DNA from: Taudactylus pleione
Lineage: Eukaryota > Chordata > Amphibia > Anura > Myobatrachidae
DNA length: 64,000 nucleotides
Assembly: GCA_031769625.1 (NCBI GenBank)
Contig: JAUIMM010000121.1
Location: 12,954,001-13,018,000 of the forward strand
Reading direction: 5' to 3'
The notes under the pieces are model-generated. The model saw nothing but the letters and a program-made list of their open reading frames with translations, made no database searches and was not told the origin of the DNA. This document shows positions 32,601 to 47,600 of the stretch, one piece after another (position 1 is the first letter of the stretch; every line of letters starts with the position of its first letter). The position numbers and the translations under genes were made by a program.

Positions 32601-35600
32601 TCGCGGGCTGGGAGCAGGCCACGTCCTCTCCATGTGACATCATACAGGGGTAGGGTCACAATTGCCGGTGATTACAGCAATGCCCAGAGCATCCTGAGGA
32701 GGCTCCGGGAGCTGTACGGGCAGTAGTGTGACCGTCTGAAGCGTCCCAAGGATGCTCCAGATGGCACCGCTGCATAGATTATGGCTGCAGGGTGCCATTC
32801 TAGGCATCCTGCTAGCCAGATAAGGCTAGCAGAAAAAAGCTCCAAGGGTCAGACCAAATGATTCTGCAGGTCTTATATGGCCCTCGGGCCCTCGGTTCCC
32901 CATCCCTGGTGTAAAAGGAAGGGGACACAGATGGATGACACAAGGAGTGAGTCATTGAGAGAGGATCTAAGGGCAGGAAGCTAGAGAAGTAGAGCTGGTG
33001 GAAGCACAGGACTGAGATGGGGTATGAGGTGACAAAGTTAAATGGCGGAAGGATAATTTTTCCTGAACAGGTGTGTTTTTGGTGCCCATTTGAAGCTATG
33101 CAGGCAGGGGGATAGTCTGGGAAGATGGAAATCATTACAGTGGTGATGGGCAGCACAGGAAAAATCTTGGATACGTCAGTGAGATGTGGTAACCAGCTTG
33201 GAGGAAAGATGATGGGCTTTGACTGACTGGAGAAGGTGGGAGGGAGTATGTAAGGAATGAGGTTTGTGATGTGGGGAGCAGTTGAGTTGGAGAGGGGTTT
33301 GTGGGTGAGGAGTTTGAATAGGATTCTGTAACGGAAGGGGAGCTAGTGCAAGGCTTGGCAGAGAGGGGAGGCAGATGTGGATCAGCGCGTGTAGAAGATT
33401 AGTCTAGTTGCAGCATTGAGTACAGACTGGAGAAGAGTGAGATGGGAGTGAGGGAGGCCAGTGAGGAGGTTGCAGTAATCGAGACGAGACCTTATCAGAG
33501 AGTGGATAATAGCTTTACTGGCTCCAAGAGACAGGAAGGGACTGATGCAAGTGATGTTACAGAGCTGGAAGCAACAGGATTGGGTAAGGGATTGATGTGG
33601 GGGGAGAGGGAGGAATCAAGAATGACACCCAGGCAGCGGAGTTGGGTAACAGAACAGATAGTAGTGTTGTCGACAGTAATAGAGAAGGGAGGAGACTCTA
33701 GATGGAGAAAAGACAAAATGCCTGGACATCCAGAAGGCGACGGTGGAGAGACAACTAGACACCTAAGAGAAGAGGTTGGGGGATTTCAGGAGAGGAGAGG
33801 TAGAGTTGAGTGTTGTCGACAGAACCCTGTGGGATGCTTGTTGGAAGAATGGATGTAGGGGAGGTGTTACAACTAAAGCCAGCCTTAGCTCAATGTACCG
33901 TGGTGTGATCATTTGCACCAGAGAAGGATCGCGATTTGATTTACTCCCACAAATATTGCCCAATTAGAGCTATAAGCATTACTTTGATGGAGTTTTTAAT
34001 CCGTTTTGATTTTACTTGTCTCTCTTAAATGTTATGCTTGCATCTTATTTTTAGCTAGCACTCAGTTATTTGTTTTTCATACAGAAACAGAGAAGGAACG
34101 GTTGGGCATGTAGGAAGAGAACCAACAGTGGACAGTGTCAGAGACCCATGGTCTGAAGGGTGCTGAGTGGGAGATGGATATCCATGGGGTCACAAGCAAC
34201 AGAGCGGTCCAACAGGATAAGCAGGGAGAAGAAGCCCCTGGATTTGGCCGAGAGAAGATCATTGGTGTCTTTGGCCAGGGCAGTTTCAGTGGAGTGGAGG
34301 GAGCAGAAGCCAGATTGTAGGGGATCAAAGATAGAGTTGTCAGAGAGATAACAGACCAGCTGCTAGTGTATTTTGGAGGCAATTGGAGCAGGCAGTGGTG
34401 GAGAGGGAACAAAGGAGGAGAGGTGGGATGGGATTGATGGGGCAGATAGGGGTTGAGGATGCAGCTTTGCAATTGCGATCCTTGATGAATCAGGCCCACA
34501 GACTGTAGTGCTGCAAGCAAATTAGACATACAGTACTTTGCTCAAAAGAAATGTGCACAAAAAAGTCTATATTTTCCCATATGCAGAGTTGTACACATTT
34601 CGAGATGCTAACAACTCTGTGGGTGTGTATAGCATATGTGCCTGCGTTACTAATACTTGTTGTTATCATTATTCACACGTGCTTACACATACTAGGTGCA
34701 CAAGATAAGCTTCCATATTAGCTTGTGTCCAGGTCTGCGTAGCCCGTATGTACAGTATGTGAGCATGCCCTTACTGACCTTTGCTTAGGTGACGACACCC
34801 CGTTACACCCCAGTTCCGCTTGGCTATAAATGTTTATGCAATCTAAATGAGTAGAACTCTCTGCATAACCTACACTTGTGTGTTGTCATTTTGTGGCCAC
34901 GGATAGAGCAAATTATCATGATACGCTTCATGATGGGGAGTACGTTCATCTCTTTGCATCCCCTGAGAGTGTGAGTGCAGCCTGTTTGGCAGAGTAGTGA
35001 CCGTTCAGGGGTGCAATACTACTATTTAGCATATTAATGATGATGGCATGGAAGAAAGTAATATATAGAGTGCCTATATGGAGTGACCTGTATTACAAAG
35101 TCACTGTATATAGCGCCTATATGGCTGTGGTATATATAACAGCCCATATCAATAGACCTCTAGCAGATTTCTGTGCTACAAGGTAAGAATAAGTTCTAAC
35201 ATTGATCACCCTGCACCTATAATTCTCACAACAATTCAGAGTGTAAAACTGGGACAAATTAGGCCTTTCATCAGTCTGTACAACATGCCTATATTCCTGC
35301 CCATAATCATCTGATGTAAATCTATAGACAGGGTTGTATCATAGAGAGCTACAAGTATGTAAATGTACTCTGTCAGTTGTTCAAAACTATGTACTGTATA
35401 TTTATATGAATGCTGCACCTGATGTCATTATCACTTATAGAGAGGGTGATCGTTGGCAAAAGCTGCGCTCGTTATACAACCAGAAGATGCTGAAACCCAC
35501 AGATGCAGTGTGCTATACAGATTCTCTAAACGGGGTCATCCCTGATCTACTGAACAGAATCAAAGAGATGAGAGCAGAGAGTCCATCGGGTCTTGTGGTT

Positions 35601-38600
35601 CAAAATGTTGGCAGCATGATGCAAAAATTTGCTTTTGAAAGTAAGTTACGAGCCTTTTTATTCATACAGAGACGTTTTAGAAAACGACATTATCGGTTGT
35701 ATAGGTAATTTTTGTCGGGAAAATAATATCATTGAAGATTATTACTGTCATTACATGAAATATGGTGGATGATGCGCATTCGGTATGAAAGCCCGGCTGC
35801 CGAATGGCCGGCAGTTTGATTCCCGGCAGCGTCAGCCCGACAGATGAAGAGATCCCGGCAGCGGCAGCCCGACAGCGCTGGAAATCCCGATCGTCCCTAG
35901 ATAAGTACAAACTAACCTAACCCAAACCCCCTAACCCTCCTTAGGGGTGCCTAAACCTAGCCCCCCCCTTCCCCGCCGCCTAAACCTAAGTGCCCCAGGG
36001 GGTGCCTAACCCTGTCCCCCCCGGGGGTGCCTACCCTAACCCTCCCGGGGGGTTCCTAACCCTAAGTCCCCCCGGGTGCCCTAAACCTAACCCTCCCGAT
36101 TGAATCCTGGATGATGCTTGTGGCTGGCATCCCCTATTCATCACGTATTTTAGGAAAGTCTACTCAGGAGAATGCAGCCTATCATTTCACTACTGGGATC
36201 ACTTACATTCCTTTCAGACATAGGGGGGTAATTCAATTAGGCAGCGAAAAGTCGGTATCGGCGATAATTTATCCCCGTATTCAAAAAACGGGGGTAAAAA
36301 CGGGGATAACTTTTCACCATGTTTAACATGGCGAAAAAAAGTGCAGAATTGGGGTTTAGGGGTGCAGGCTTTAAAAAAATAGCCTGCACCCTTGGGAATG
36401 ACATTTAAAAATAAACTGTCAAAAAAAGTAAAAAAAAAAAAATAGGGACACCCCAAAAAAATGAATAAAAAATTTGGGATTAAGAAAAAAAAAAGGGAAA
36501 ACAGTGTTTAAAAATAGCGCAATAGGTTCAGGGGTGTTCTGCAAGTATGGGGCAGGTGTTTTCTAGAATAGGCTATTAGCGGCAGGTGCATTTTTGCTGA
36601 ATTTTTAAAAAATTACTTGGGACTTAAAAATATGCTAGTACCCATTTTTATGTACCCCAAATTTGATGGGACCACTTAAAAAAACGAAAAAAAAAAACTT
36701 AAGTGCTCTTCTGCATCACTTCTTCAGTGTCGGGAAAAAAACACCTGTCGCGGCTATTTAAAAATCCGACTTTCTTCAGGCAAAAACGGGGTATCCATAG
36801 TGATCCCCATGTCTGGACATCTTTAGGGGGGTCCTACAATTATTTCCTGAAAATTCCCATTTATTTTCATAGACCCCAATTCGCCAGGTCCCGTTTTCGC
36901 TCATTTTAAATTGAATACGGGGATAAAGCGGGCACGCAACCGATAGTTTATCACCAGAAAAGCTCCGATGTGGAGCGAAAAGTCCAGCATGGACTTTTCG
37001 CTCCCTAATTGAATACGGGCCATAGCCAAAAACCCGGGAATTTGCCGGAGCACGCAGTGACAACCCGTGTCCTGCTTATGTCTTAAAGCAGGGGTGGGCA
37101 ATAAGCGGCACTCCAGCTGTTGAACTACAAATTCCATCATGCCTTGCAACCGTTTTAGCATGGCAAAATAGCAGGGAATGCTGGGATGTGTAGTTCTACA
37201 ACGGTTGGGGAACTGCTTATTGCTCACCCCTATCTTAAAGGATCAGACTTGGGCTGACAGTTCCGGGTCTGCGACCCTGCAATTAATCACTTATGTCTGA
37301 ATGGTGTGACCCAGGTTTTTAGACCCGGGTTGCGCCAAGAAGGAGCTGATTGGCTGTTCAGGGCTGCCTGGGGCTGTTACAGATGACTTGATCAGTGGCA
37401 GAGGATGTCCCGGTTAAATTACTTCACACTACATGCCAGAGCAGACACGGCTTACAGTCAGGTGCATAAATATTGGGACATTGACAGAATTTTCATATTT
37501 TGGCCTCTATTCACCACCACAATGGCATTGAAATGAAACAAACAATATGAGCTTTAACTGCAGACTTTCAGATTTAATTTGAGGGTAATTACATCCAAAT
37601 CAGGTGAACGGTGTAGGAATTACAACGGTTTCTATATGTGCCTCCCACTTTTTAAGGGGCCAAAAGTAATGGGACAAACTAAACAATCCTAAATCTAAAC
37701 TTTCACTTTTTAATACTTTGTTGCAAATCCTTTGCAGGCAATTACAGCCTGAAGTCTGGAATGCATAGACATCACCAGACGCTGGATTTCATCCCTGGTG
37801 ATGCTCTGCCAGGCTTCTACTGCAAATGTCTTCAGTTCCTGCTTGTTCGAGCGGGTCTGAATCAGGCCCACAGTTCTTCCGATCAGAGCTCTCTGCCTGA
37901 GGAACTGATGCACATGTGCGGCAGCTTCAATCACAGCCGCGGGTGGCCCGCTAACACTGCAGAGACGGAGATCAGGTTGTCTCCGTCTTTGAAAAAAAAA
38001 TTGGTTTATTTGGGAAGGGGGGGTTTCTGTGTGCTCAAAAACACCCCATTTGTGCGCTACAGGTAAGATATATAGCAAGTAACGGTGCATCTTGGTAATA
38101 TCATGCTGCACTGCAGGTGGGACAGATATAAAACGTCCAAACTGAAATCTAAATTTCAGTTTAACAATAAAGCTGCCTAGCATTTGTGGGCTACCTGCAA
38201 AAAAAAGTATGTGTTTGTACCCCTTGAATTGCAATGTGGTTTGTCCAGGTATACAGAGTTACCTGCTATTTCTTAAGGTGCATACACATGGTCAGATTTA
38301 GCAGGACGATATAAACGATAACGATATCGTTTACATATTCGTCCATTTTTTTTTACCCCTTCCAACCCCCAAACGACGGACGATGCGTGGGCACGAATGA
38401 TCATTAACTATAACGACCATCGCTTGTGCATGCAGTCCAACCTGGTCGATATCGACATGGTTACTATAGGGACCCGCGATTGTTGATCATGGGTCGTTTA
38501 GTCGTTTGGGGGTTGGTGCTGTGCTGGATGATCAATATCGATCATACAGGACGATCAGACAGCGATATCGTTATAGTTGTCTGATCTGATCGTGTGTATG

Positions 38601-41600
38601 CACCATAACTCTATTCCCAACTCTGAATCATGCCCAGAGTCTTCCATTTCAGATGTCCCCTATGTGTTTCATCTAGCATAAAAGTAGACTTCTACAGCAG
38701 ATAGACCTAACCAGATTCTAAACCTTTTTTACATGGTCTGAATGTATGTGTATTTGTATATTTTGTATTAAATATTGAGATTGTGCAGTGCCCCTTTAAA
38801 GATATAGACTTAGGGCCTGATTCAGCAAGGATCGCCATTGCAAAGCTGCACACAGGCAGTTTTGCAAAGGTCGATCCTTGCAATAATGCAAATGCAGCAG
38901 GAGGTGTATGACACCCCCTACTGCATTTGCGATTCCAGCACTGCGATGGAGGTCACAGGTTGGGATCACCGTCGCGACCATCAGTGGTTGATGGTGCATG
39001 GCGCCGGTGGACAGCATACTCAGGCTGGCCGGCTTGCGAGCCCAGCTGACTGCACACGTCCACGCAGTCCCTAGGCTGGCCACTCCTGGAAAACAAGGCA
39101 CCCGTCGGCCGACCCCGTCCCTGCACTGCCCCTTGAATGCCTCTGCCTGTTAATCAGGTAGAGGCATTCAAGGACTTGTGTGTGTCTTAGCAGGACCCAT
39201 TCTTCACACTCGCAGAATGGGTCCTGCGCACGCTGAATCAGGCACTCAGATAAGCATACTGTATGTTTGCTGTATTTGGCCACTTGTTTGCTGTATGTGC
39301 ATTATCAGAGGCTTTTGTTTTATATTACTTCATTTAGGCAAGAAACAGACTATTTTGTGAATACCATTTTAGATAGGATTATTCAATATATTTATTTATG
39401 GTGTACAGACATACTGCATACTTATTACTATGCAAGTGCACTGAATTATTTCATATACTACTTTTATTTCTTATAAATATAAAAATATACATAGAATTAT
39501 TGTGATTTTAACTAGACCATTATTCCTTATTTTATAATAAGATTATTTGTTTATAAATATATTGTTAATGCTGTAGTGCTTGTATATTTCACTGCTATGC
39601 AACAGACATTCTCCATTCAGTCGTTTTGTTACTATCTAAACTTCTAAGTGATGGCCCCACACATTTACCAATGGATCGCGGGACCGGAATGCTGATCCGT
39701 GGTCAGAAATGCCGACTGGCGGCCATCGATGTTCCACCTATCCATCGGCGGATCAGTGAAATTCTCCATGTTAAATTTTACAGATGTGCCAATCACGATC
39801 ATATTTTAATCGTGATCGGCAATTCAGTGAAATTCAACGTGTTGGATTTCACTGATCCTGGAATGCCAGGTTGCAGGGTGGCAACATCGCAGCGATCCAT
39901 CGGTAGTGTGTGTGCAATTAATAGATTTAGTATGCTGTCCTCTTTCTCCTGATTAGCTTGCCCCAATTTACCTGACCTGTACTAAGCTAATTTCTGCTCC
40001 CTTCTTCTCTTTTCCATAAAAAAAATATAATACACACCCATCAGTAATATTCCTTCTGCAGGTTTTGCAAAACTTTTTGAAAATATTAAAATCTATATTG
40101 TCCACCTATAATATATGTGTGTCTACTTACACACATGTACATACCTGGATGAACCCACGCAAGCACTGGGAGAACATATAAATTCCATACAGTTAGGACC
40201 TTGGTGAGAATCGCACCTAAGATCTGAGTGCTTTGAGGCAGCAATGCTAACCATTACACCAACCAAGATGTCCAAAACGGGAAGCCACAGCAACCTTTAA
40301 ATAGTACTAGATAAACCCCTTCCATGTCAGTCATTTCTAAATTAATATTGAATGTGGTTTATACCTGTGTTTAGGCATCGGCACTATCCTGTTTGAAACT
40401 CGACTGGGATGTCTGGACCCTCAGATTCCAGAGGACACACAGAAATTCATCAAAGCCCTCATCGTAATGATGGAGGCTGAGATTGTGATTGAAAAGCTTC
40501 CTAAGTGGTGTACCACTTGGCTGCCCTTCTGGGGACAGTTTGTAAAATCCTGGGATACAATGTTTATCTATGGTGAGTGACACCCAGACTTGTCATCATT
40601 TGGCCCCTACGGAACATCCAGACTCTATGATCGTTCTGCAAGTAATTAGAACAGATGTTTATAGGGTTATTCACCAAAGATCTCAGAAGCATTATTCTTA
40701 TACAGAAGTCATTGCAAAATTATTAAGCACCGAAAATAGTCTTCTTGAAGAAATGTAGACCGCAGCAAAAATTAAATTGTCAAAGCTATATTAAAGCCAT
40801 TTTAAATGTCTACTAGATAAAACTAAGGTTTATTCTGTCAGTGGTACCTTCGTACCACTAAAATGTAATTACCTTTTTAATATATAATTTCTACATTTGT
40901 GGAATAACCACAGTTTCTTGGATTTGTAGGGAAAAAGTTAATTGATCTGAAACTGGAGGACATTGAAGGACGTTTGCAGAGAGGAGATGATCAAGGTGGT
41001 GCCTATCTCACACACCTGCTCACCAGTGGGAAGCTGGACTTGAAGGATGTGTATGGGGTCATGCCGGAGCTCCTCCAAGCAGGGGTGGACACGGTATATG
41101 TTTTGCATTAATTTGTGTTCTTTACCCAGACCCTATTTAAAGGAAAACTCCACTCCTGTATCTTTTAAGGCCCCAGGTGTGCATATGGCTCCATTTGTCC
41201 CAAGCCTAAGATCACAGTTTCTATGACTCCAGATAGCACAGTAGGAGCAGTTATTTGTGACACATCCTAATCTTGATGTCTGCATAAAGTGTTTGGCTCA
41301 GAAATCAAAATCCATGCACTGAAGCAAGGCATTATGGGACAGGTAGTTTATTCATATGAATACAAAATAAAAACATCCCGAAATGATGGTAGCAAAATAT
41401 TTTTATTAGGTTGTCACTCAGCTGTAACTTTCTGATGTTGACATCTTCTGTACTCGTGAAATATGACAAAAATGTCTATCTAATACATCAATTGGAAGTT
41501 TTTATGTAACATTTTTGTTAGTAATTGTTTATCAGTTTTTGGATTGTTTTATTGTTTTTGCTATTTTTAAAAAAATCTATTTAGATTTATTATTTTAAAA

Positions 41601-44600
41601 TATAAGCGTGTCCTAGCTACATCCTAGTAAGGACATATAAAATCCAGGTAAAACACTCAGATGAATCTAGATGGACTGAGTGGGGTGAGCAGACAAACAT
41701 GGTGGGTTATCTTAAATTAGAAACTATGGATCTGGGCATAATGATGGAAATGGTTTTCTTTTCATCCTTACTAGACATCGACTACATTAACATGGGCTCT
41801 ATACCTGCTGGCGAAACACCCTGAGATTCAGCTCTCCCTGTACGAAGAGGTGGTGACAGTTATTCCTGGCAATAAAGTACCCACTGCTGAGGATATTTCT
41901 AAGATGCCGCTGCTTAAGGCAGTGATAAAGGAAACCATGCGGTAAACGAGTGCTTTGAACTAAAACTTATTTCACATGATGAAAATGTAGTAAAAAAAAA
42001 AAATGAAGTGATATAAACACACAGAGCTACTAGAAAGATTTGTTATGCAAATAGACTTACAATATCCGATCCAAAAAGGGTAGAAATAATATTTTAAATT
42101 ACTAGTTTTGCCTTTCACATTTATTTATTTTTATTTTGAAGCAGTGGAAGATGGCTTAATAGATGTCTGTATGTAGTCTTTGGCCCAACAGACAAATAAT
42201 AAAGCATAATGGGAGAGACAGTTTTTTAAGTGATTATAGCAGAGGTTCCCAAACAAGGTCCTCAAGGCACCCTAACAGTCCAGGTTTTAAGGATCTCCAT
42301 GCTTGACCACAGGTGACGTAAATAGTACCTCAGTCAATTTGATTTAACCACCTGTGCTCAACCATGAATATCTCTAAAACCTGAACTGTTTGGGAATCTC
42401 TGGATTATAGTGATGAAACATGAATTTGCTTTAACTTAACTGTTTAAGAAACCATTAAATATTTTAGATGTATACATAAAACAGAATTCGCGTAAGTATA
42501 CTGTTGTATAGAAAAGAGGATTTTCTTTTTACTTTCCATTAAATCAATTTCTTAGAATCAATCTGGAGGGTGCAGAAGTAAAATGTTAAACTTTTTCCTA
42601 AAGCGCTGATACTTGTCCCCTCGCCAATATCTCTTCAGATTCTAAAGCTGGGTACACACTAGGACGACTGCTGGGCCGTCCAGCCAATCTGCCGTCCTAT
42701 CTGACGATCTGTAAGTGCATACATGTGCCTTCCCAGTTGTGATGTCAGCCACCTGCGGCCTCTGCAGCAATTGTATGGACGGTCGGTGACCGCCCATACA
42801 CACAGCACAATAAGCCGATATATCTGCAGATATATATAAATGATATCTGCAGATATACGAGGTATGTCTATAAAATAATGAGACTGTGATTCCACCTAGT
42901 AAACAAAGTAGTCAGAACCGGTTCTAACTGCAGACGTAGTAACCTTGAACTTGTCTGAACCTGCATGACAAGCAGCAACACTCTGACGTTCAGTTGATTG
43001 TGAGCTGCCATATAATTTGGTTGTGTTTTCTGTAGAGTGCCAAAAAAATGCTACGTTTAAAAGTTGAACAACGTTTTAATTTGACATTTTTTGTAAAATT
43101 GCTCAAAACACCAACAGAATGTTTTCAAATACTTACTACGGCCTATGGGAATGACTGCCTGTCTCGTGCACGTGTTTGTGTGGCACAAAAGATTCAGCGA
43201 GGGACGTGAGAATGTCAAAGATGATGAACGCCCTGGACGACCTTGCACTTCAAAAACCGAAAAAAATGTAGAAAAAAAAAATCAGTCAGATTGTTCGAAA
43301 AGACCGTCAACTCAGTATTCGAATGATAGCTGAATCTGTGAACATTGACAGGGGCACCGCATGGAAAATTTTGCGTGAGGATCTTAACATGACGAAAGTT
43401 TGTGCAAAGATGGTCCCAAGGGTTCGCACACCAGAGCAAAAAGAACGTTGCAAGGAATTGTGTGTTGACATTCTGCAATGAAACAGTTTTTGACCGACAA
43501 CACATTACTACACTTGTACATCCTCCATATTCGCCCGATTTAGCACCTTGCGACTTTTATCTTTTCCCAAAAGTTAAATCCGTGCTTAAGGGCCACATTT
43601 TGAATCCGTTGATGCTGTAAAGAAGAAAACAGCAGATATGTTGAAACAACTAACAGAAATTGATTTGCTCCATGCCTTCCACCAGTGGAAAACAAGAGTA
43701 CAGCGAAGTATTAGTGCAAATGGGGAGTATATTGAAGGGGACAAACATTAAATTTGTAATACCAATAAATAAAGATGAGTTAATTAATCAGTCTCGTTAT
43801 TTAATAGACATACCTCGTATATTAGCCATCGGTTGTGCTGCACAACCGACACGATATGTCTGTGAACAACGTTGTTCAGATATATCATCTGTACACACTG
43901 GCCGATGCACACATGATATATTAGCCGTTCAATTGAATGACCAATCTATCATGTGGGCATCGGCCAGATATATCTACCAGTGTTTACCCAGCATAACGGG
44001 AGATTTGTTAAAGCTTGGAGAGATGTAAAGTACTAACCAATCAGCTGCTAACTGTCATGTTACAGGCTGTGTTTGAAAAATGACAGTAGCTGTTTGGTTG
44101 GTAGTTTATCTATCTCCAAGCTTTGACAAATCTCCCCCTTAGTTGCAAATGACACCAAAGGGTAAGGGTAAGTAGAGAAAAGTATAAGTCTTATCCAAAG
44201 ACAACAACTTCGACCTACTGGCATGCTTAGCATGTCAGAGTACCATGAGTATCATGTGAGGGAATATTGGAAGCTGGGTAAAGAGAGAGGCCTATCATGA
44301 ATCCCATGGAACTGCCATCCCATTGACAAGGGATGCCAGTGTAGAGAAGAATTTAGACACCTTGCTGTTGTGAGAGGAGGTCATCAGATACATCTCCCGT
44401 CTGACCCCCAACATTATACGAGCAGGCTAATTTGGACGAAAAACGTCACAATGTGGTAACATTGGATCACCAGAAGACATACTAGGTGGTTGAGGTCCCA
44501 GTCTGACCTCCTGTTGCTGTACACTGGACAGTATTTGACTTGGGGAGCCTGTTCTGGGCCTACCGCTGGATGGATTTGGATAAAAACTTCAAGGGGTGGC

Positions 44601-47600
44601 AATTGGTCTGGGATGCCTAATAGAATGGTTTGGGACCTGGATTATCCTCACGGTGAAGTGTGCCAGGCAGAACTTTGACCCAGGGAGCCTGTTCTGTGCC
44701 TTTTACTGATTGGATTTGGATGACCTCTCATAATAAAATGTAATAACTTGAGTGTTTAGAATGACCCTGAGTTCCAGCACCTGAATGGGGAGCTATGCCT
44801 CTTCCCTGGACCAAAGGCTTTGAAGGGTCATGAACCCCTTCGCTAACTACTTGTTTATTGATTCTAAGGAGAAAACAGTGTTCCCCATTAGCCTCATGCA
44901 GAGAAGAATAGTGGAGACCCAGTACTCTGTTTTGCAACCTCTGTAGGGTTTAGTTCTTGCAGCTAGGTGTGGAAGATTAAACCCAGGAACAGCATCTGCC
45001 AACTGGAACCAGCTTAAAATTGTGACTATTAAAGCTGGGTACACACTGGAGGATATATTGTTTGTTCTATCAAACGGATGATATACCATTTGTGGATTGG
45101 CGAGTGTGTACAGACTATATGTCTGAACGACGTTGTTCAGACATATCGCATCGGCCCTGCAGCACAGCTGATGCCCAATATATCTGCAGATATATCTGTG
45201 CATCTTTCTGTGTGTATGTCAGGTTAGCCAACTATCGTACTCCCTGTCATGCTCCAGAGTTTTGATATAAAAACAGTTTTTATACATGTGTGCCTCTCCA
45301 GCCATTGACCGCCACAGCTTGTCACTGTGACCCATGAACTGCCCGTACACTTGCTGCAGAGATTGCCAGCGACTGAAATCTCAACTGGATGGACATTCAA
45401 ATGCCTGCCAACTTGTGATGTCAGAGCAGACACATCGATCAGTGATAAGTGTGTATAGCTTACCTAATCGGCTGCTCTGTCGACACAACGATGGGTCGGC
45501 AGATAATCTGCCACATGTGTACTCCACATTAGTGTCCAACCTTCAAGAACCCTTGCAGTCCAGAGAAGATTCAATTGCAATATATTGCAGAACTTTTTGA
45601 GAAGACGTTTGTATAGATCAGACGTAAAGGTGATTATCCTGTGATGTGAGCTAGCCCCAAACTGTAAATCCAGGACTGCGAACCTGAGTAAGCAATGGTA
45701 CCATTTCCAGATTAGAATACAGTATGTATATAAACCTGGAAATCTTTGGAAGCTAAGGGGTGTATTTACTAAAGTGCGGGTTTTTGGAAGTGGAGATGTT
45801 GGCCATAGATACCAATCACATTCTGCTTAACATTTATCTAGAATCTGATTGGTTGCTGGGCAATATCTCCACTTTTAAAAACCCACACACTACTAAATAT
45901 ACCCTTGTTTTTGTTTGACTCGATGCCACTGATCACCAATAACAAAGACTCCATTTTGAACCTGGCCAGAACATGGTTTTTGTTAAATGGATTCAGGTTC
46001 AAGATGAGCTGAAACATCTTGGCTGGCTTCTGGAGTAGAAACCCTAAGATATGGCAGGCCTAAATATTTTCTGTCCAACCATGTAACTAGTTGATTGGTT
46101 GGAATGAAAATCTGGTAAGGTATGAAAAGCAAATGACAATCAGCAATTTGCTCCCAAATGCCAGAAAATGGCCAAAAACTGTTGTTTGAACAAATTGTTT
46201 AGAACAAACATTTAACAAACTTGTCTGATGACCATTTTCATCTGTTTTCTGGCATTGAGGAGCAAATTGCTGATCATCAGTTACTCCCATACCTTACCAG
46301 ATTTTCATTCCAATCAACTAGTTGGATAGAAAATCTTTACGTGTGTACCCAGCTTTAGAGCCAGTCACTTATCATTCCTTCCAAGGCCTTAAATCTTTTG
46401 GGTGGAGGCCCTAGGAGATTGAGATTAACCTCTTCATGACTCCTGATGATCACCGGTCTGAAGAGGAGGCTCTCTGTCTGTCCTGGAATAACAAGAGGTG
46501 GTCTCCCACCACAGTCGGGGCTGGGTCAGTGAAAAACTCTGTAAGGCACTTTGCTGTAGGTTTAGGTATCCAGGCTGGTCTGCTGCTACTTAATTCATAA
46601 TGGATAGAATATAGCTAGTTGCTTGGACTCCTGTTACCCTTTCAACAAGCTCTGCTAACAAAGGAAGTGCAAAAATAATGGAACCTCGGACCTTTTAGGC
46701 AGGGTACACACCTGAACGACTTGTAATCGTACCAATTTCATATCCAATTTCCCTTGAAGGCAGAACTTCCTAAATTGAGCGTACACATTGTCCAATTTTG
46801 CATAAGAGATCTGACGATTTGTTGAATCGTCAAATCGAGTGTGATTTATCGTTCCTACCATACACACTAGAACAACCGTCCATAGGATCCCCTGGAAATT
46901 AGACTAATGGGCTGTACAGTGTACAGTGGGCTGTGCTGTAAAAAAGGAAATAGGAAAAACACCATTTTAGCTGTGCAGCATTGCTCTGTATTTCCTGAGG
47001 TTAGTTTATCCTGCTGAAAGCTCTTCATAGCTTACTGCTCTAATTTGTTCTACAAAGTGGTTATTTGGTTCAGAAAGTATGGATAGTTATCGCTATCAAG
47101 CTGTGGCTGCCTATGCTGTTATTGTGGCATCACTCCCTGATATCCAGAAGGCTCGCAAGGAGAGTGGAGATGGCCTGCTGGACCAAAGAGTGGCTGCTGC
47201 AGAGAGACTCCATGTCTCATATGCCTTTGCTCTCTGAGATTCGGGAGAACAATCCCGATGACTTCAGGAATTTTATGAGGATGGATAATGACACCTTTGA
47301 CGAGCTGCTTGCTATGGTGACTCCATATATTGAGAAGCAAGACACCAAGTTCTGCAAGGAAGGCCATCACTGCTGAGGAGAGACTGGTGGTAACCCTACA
47401 TTTCCTGGCTACAGGCAGGTCCCTGGCGGATCTAAAGTTTGGATCTCTAATATCTCCGCAAGCTTTAGGGATTATCATCCCAGAGACGTGTAAAGCCATC
47501 ATATATGTGTTGAAACAGCAATACCTCAAGGTAAGTAAAAATAAGAACCATTTTATTTTGTTTTTCATACATTTCAAACTATGCAATCAGTGTAACAATG

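Larger units (their letters stand above)
42650..43996. mobile_element. MITE with GCTGGGTACACACT ends, split by a mariner
   Basis: Left AAGCTGGGTACACACTAGG, right CCAGTGTTTACCCAGC. AGATATATCTGCAGATAT-type palindromes lie inside. The mariner occupies 42858-43817. Related ends occur at 45027-45545 and 46360. Confidence 0.65.

Noticed and set aside
33442..33858. 138-codon + strand frame
   Set aside because: It is antisense to the LINE reverse transcriptase remnant read on the - strand.
40126..40264. tRNA gene
   Set aside because: The A/B box-like text belongs to a V-SINE head continuing into the V-SINE core; no complete cloverleaf was found.
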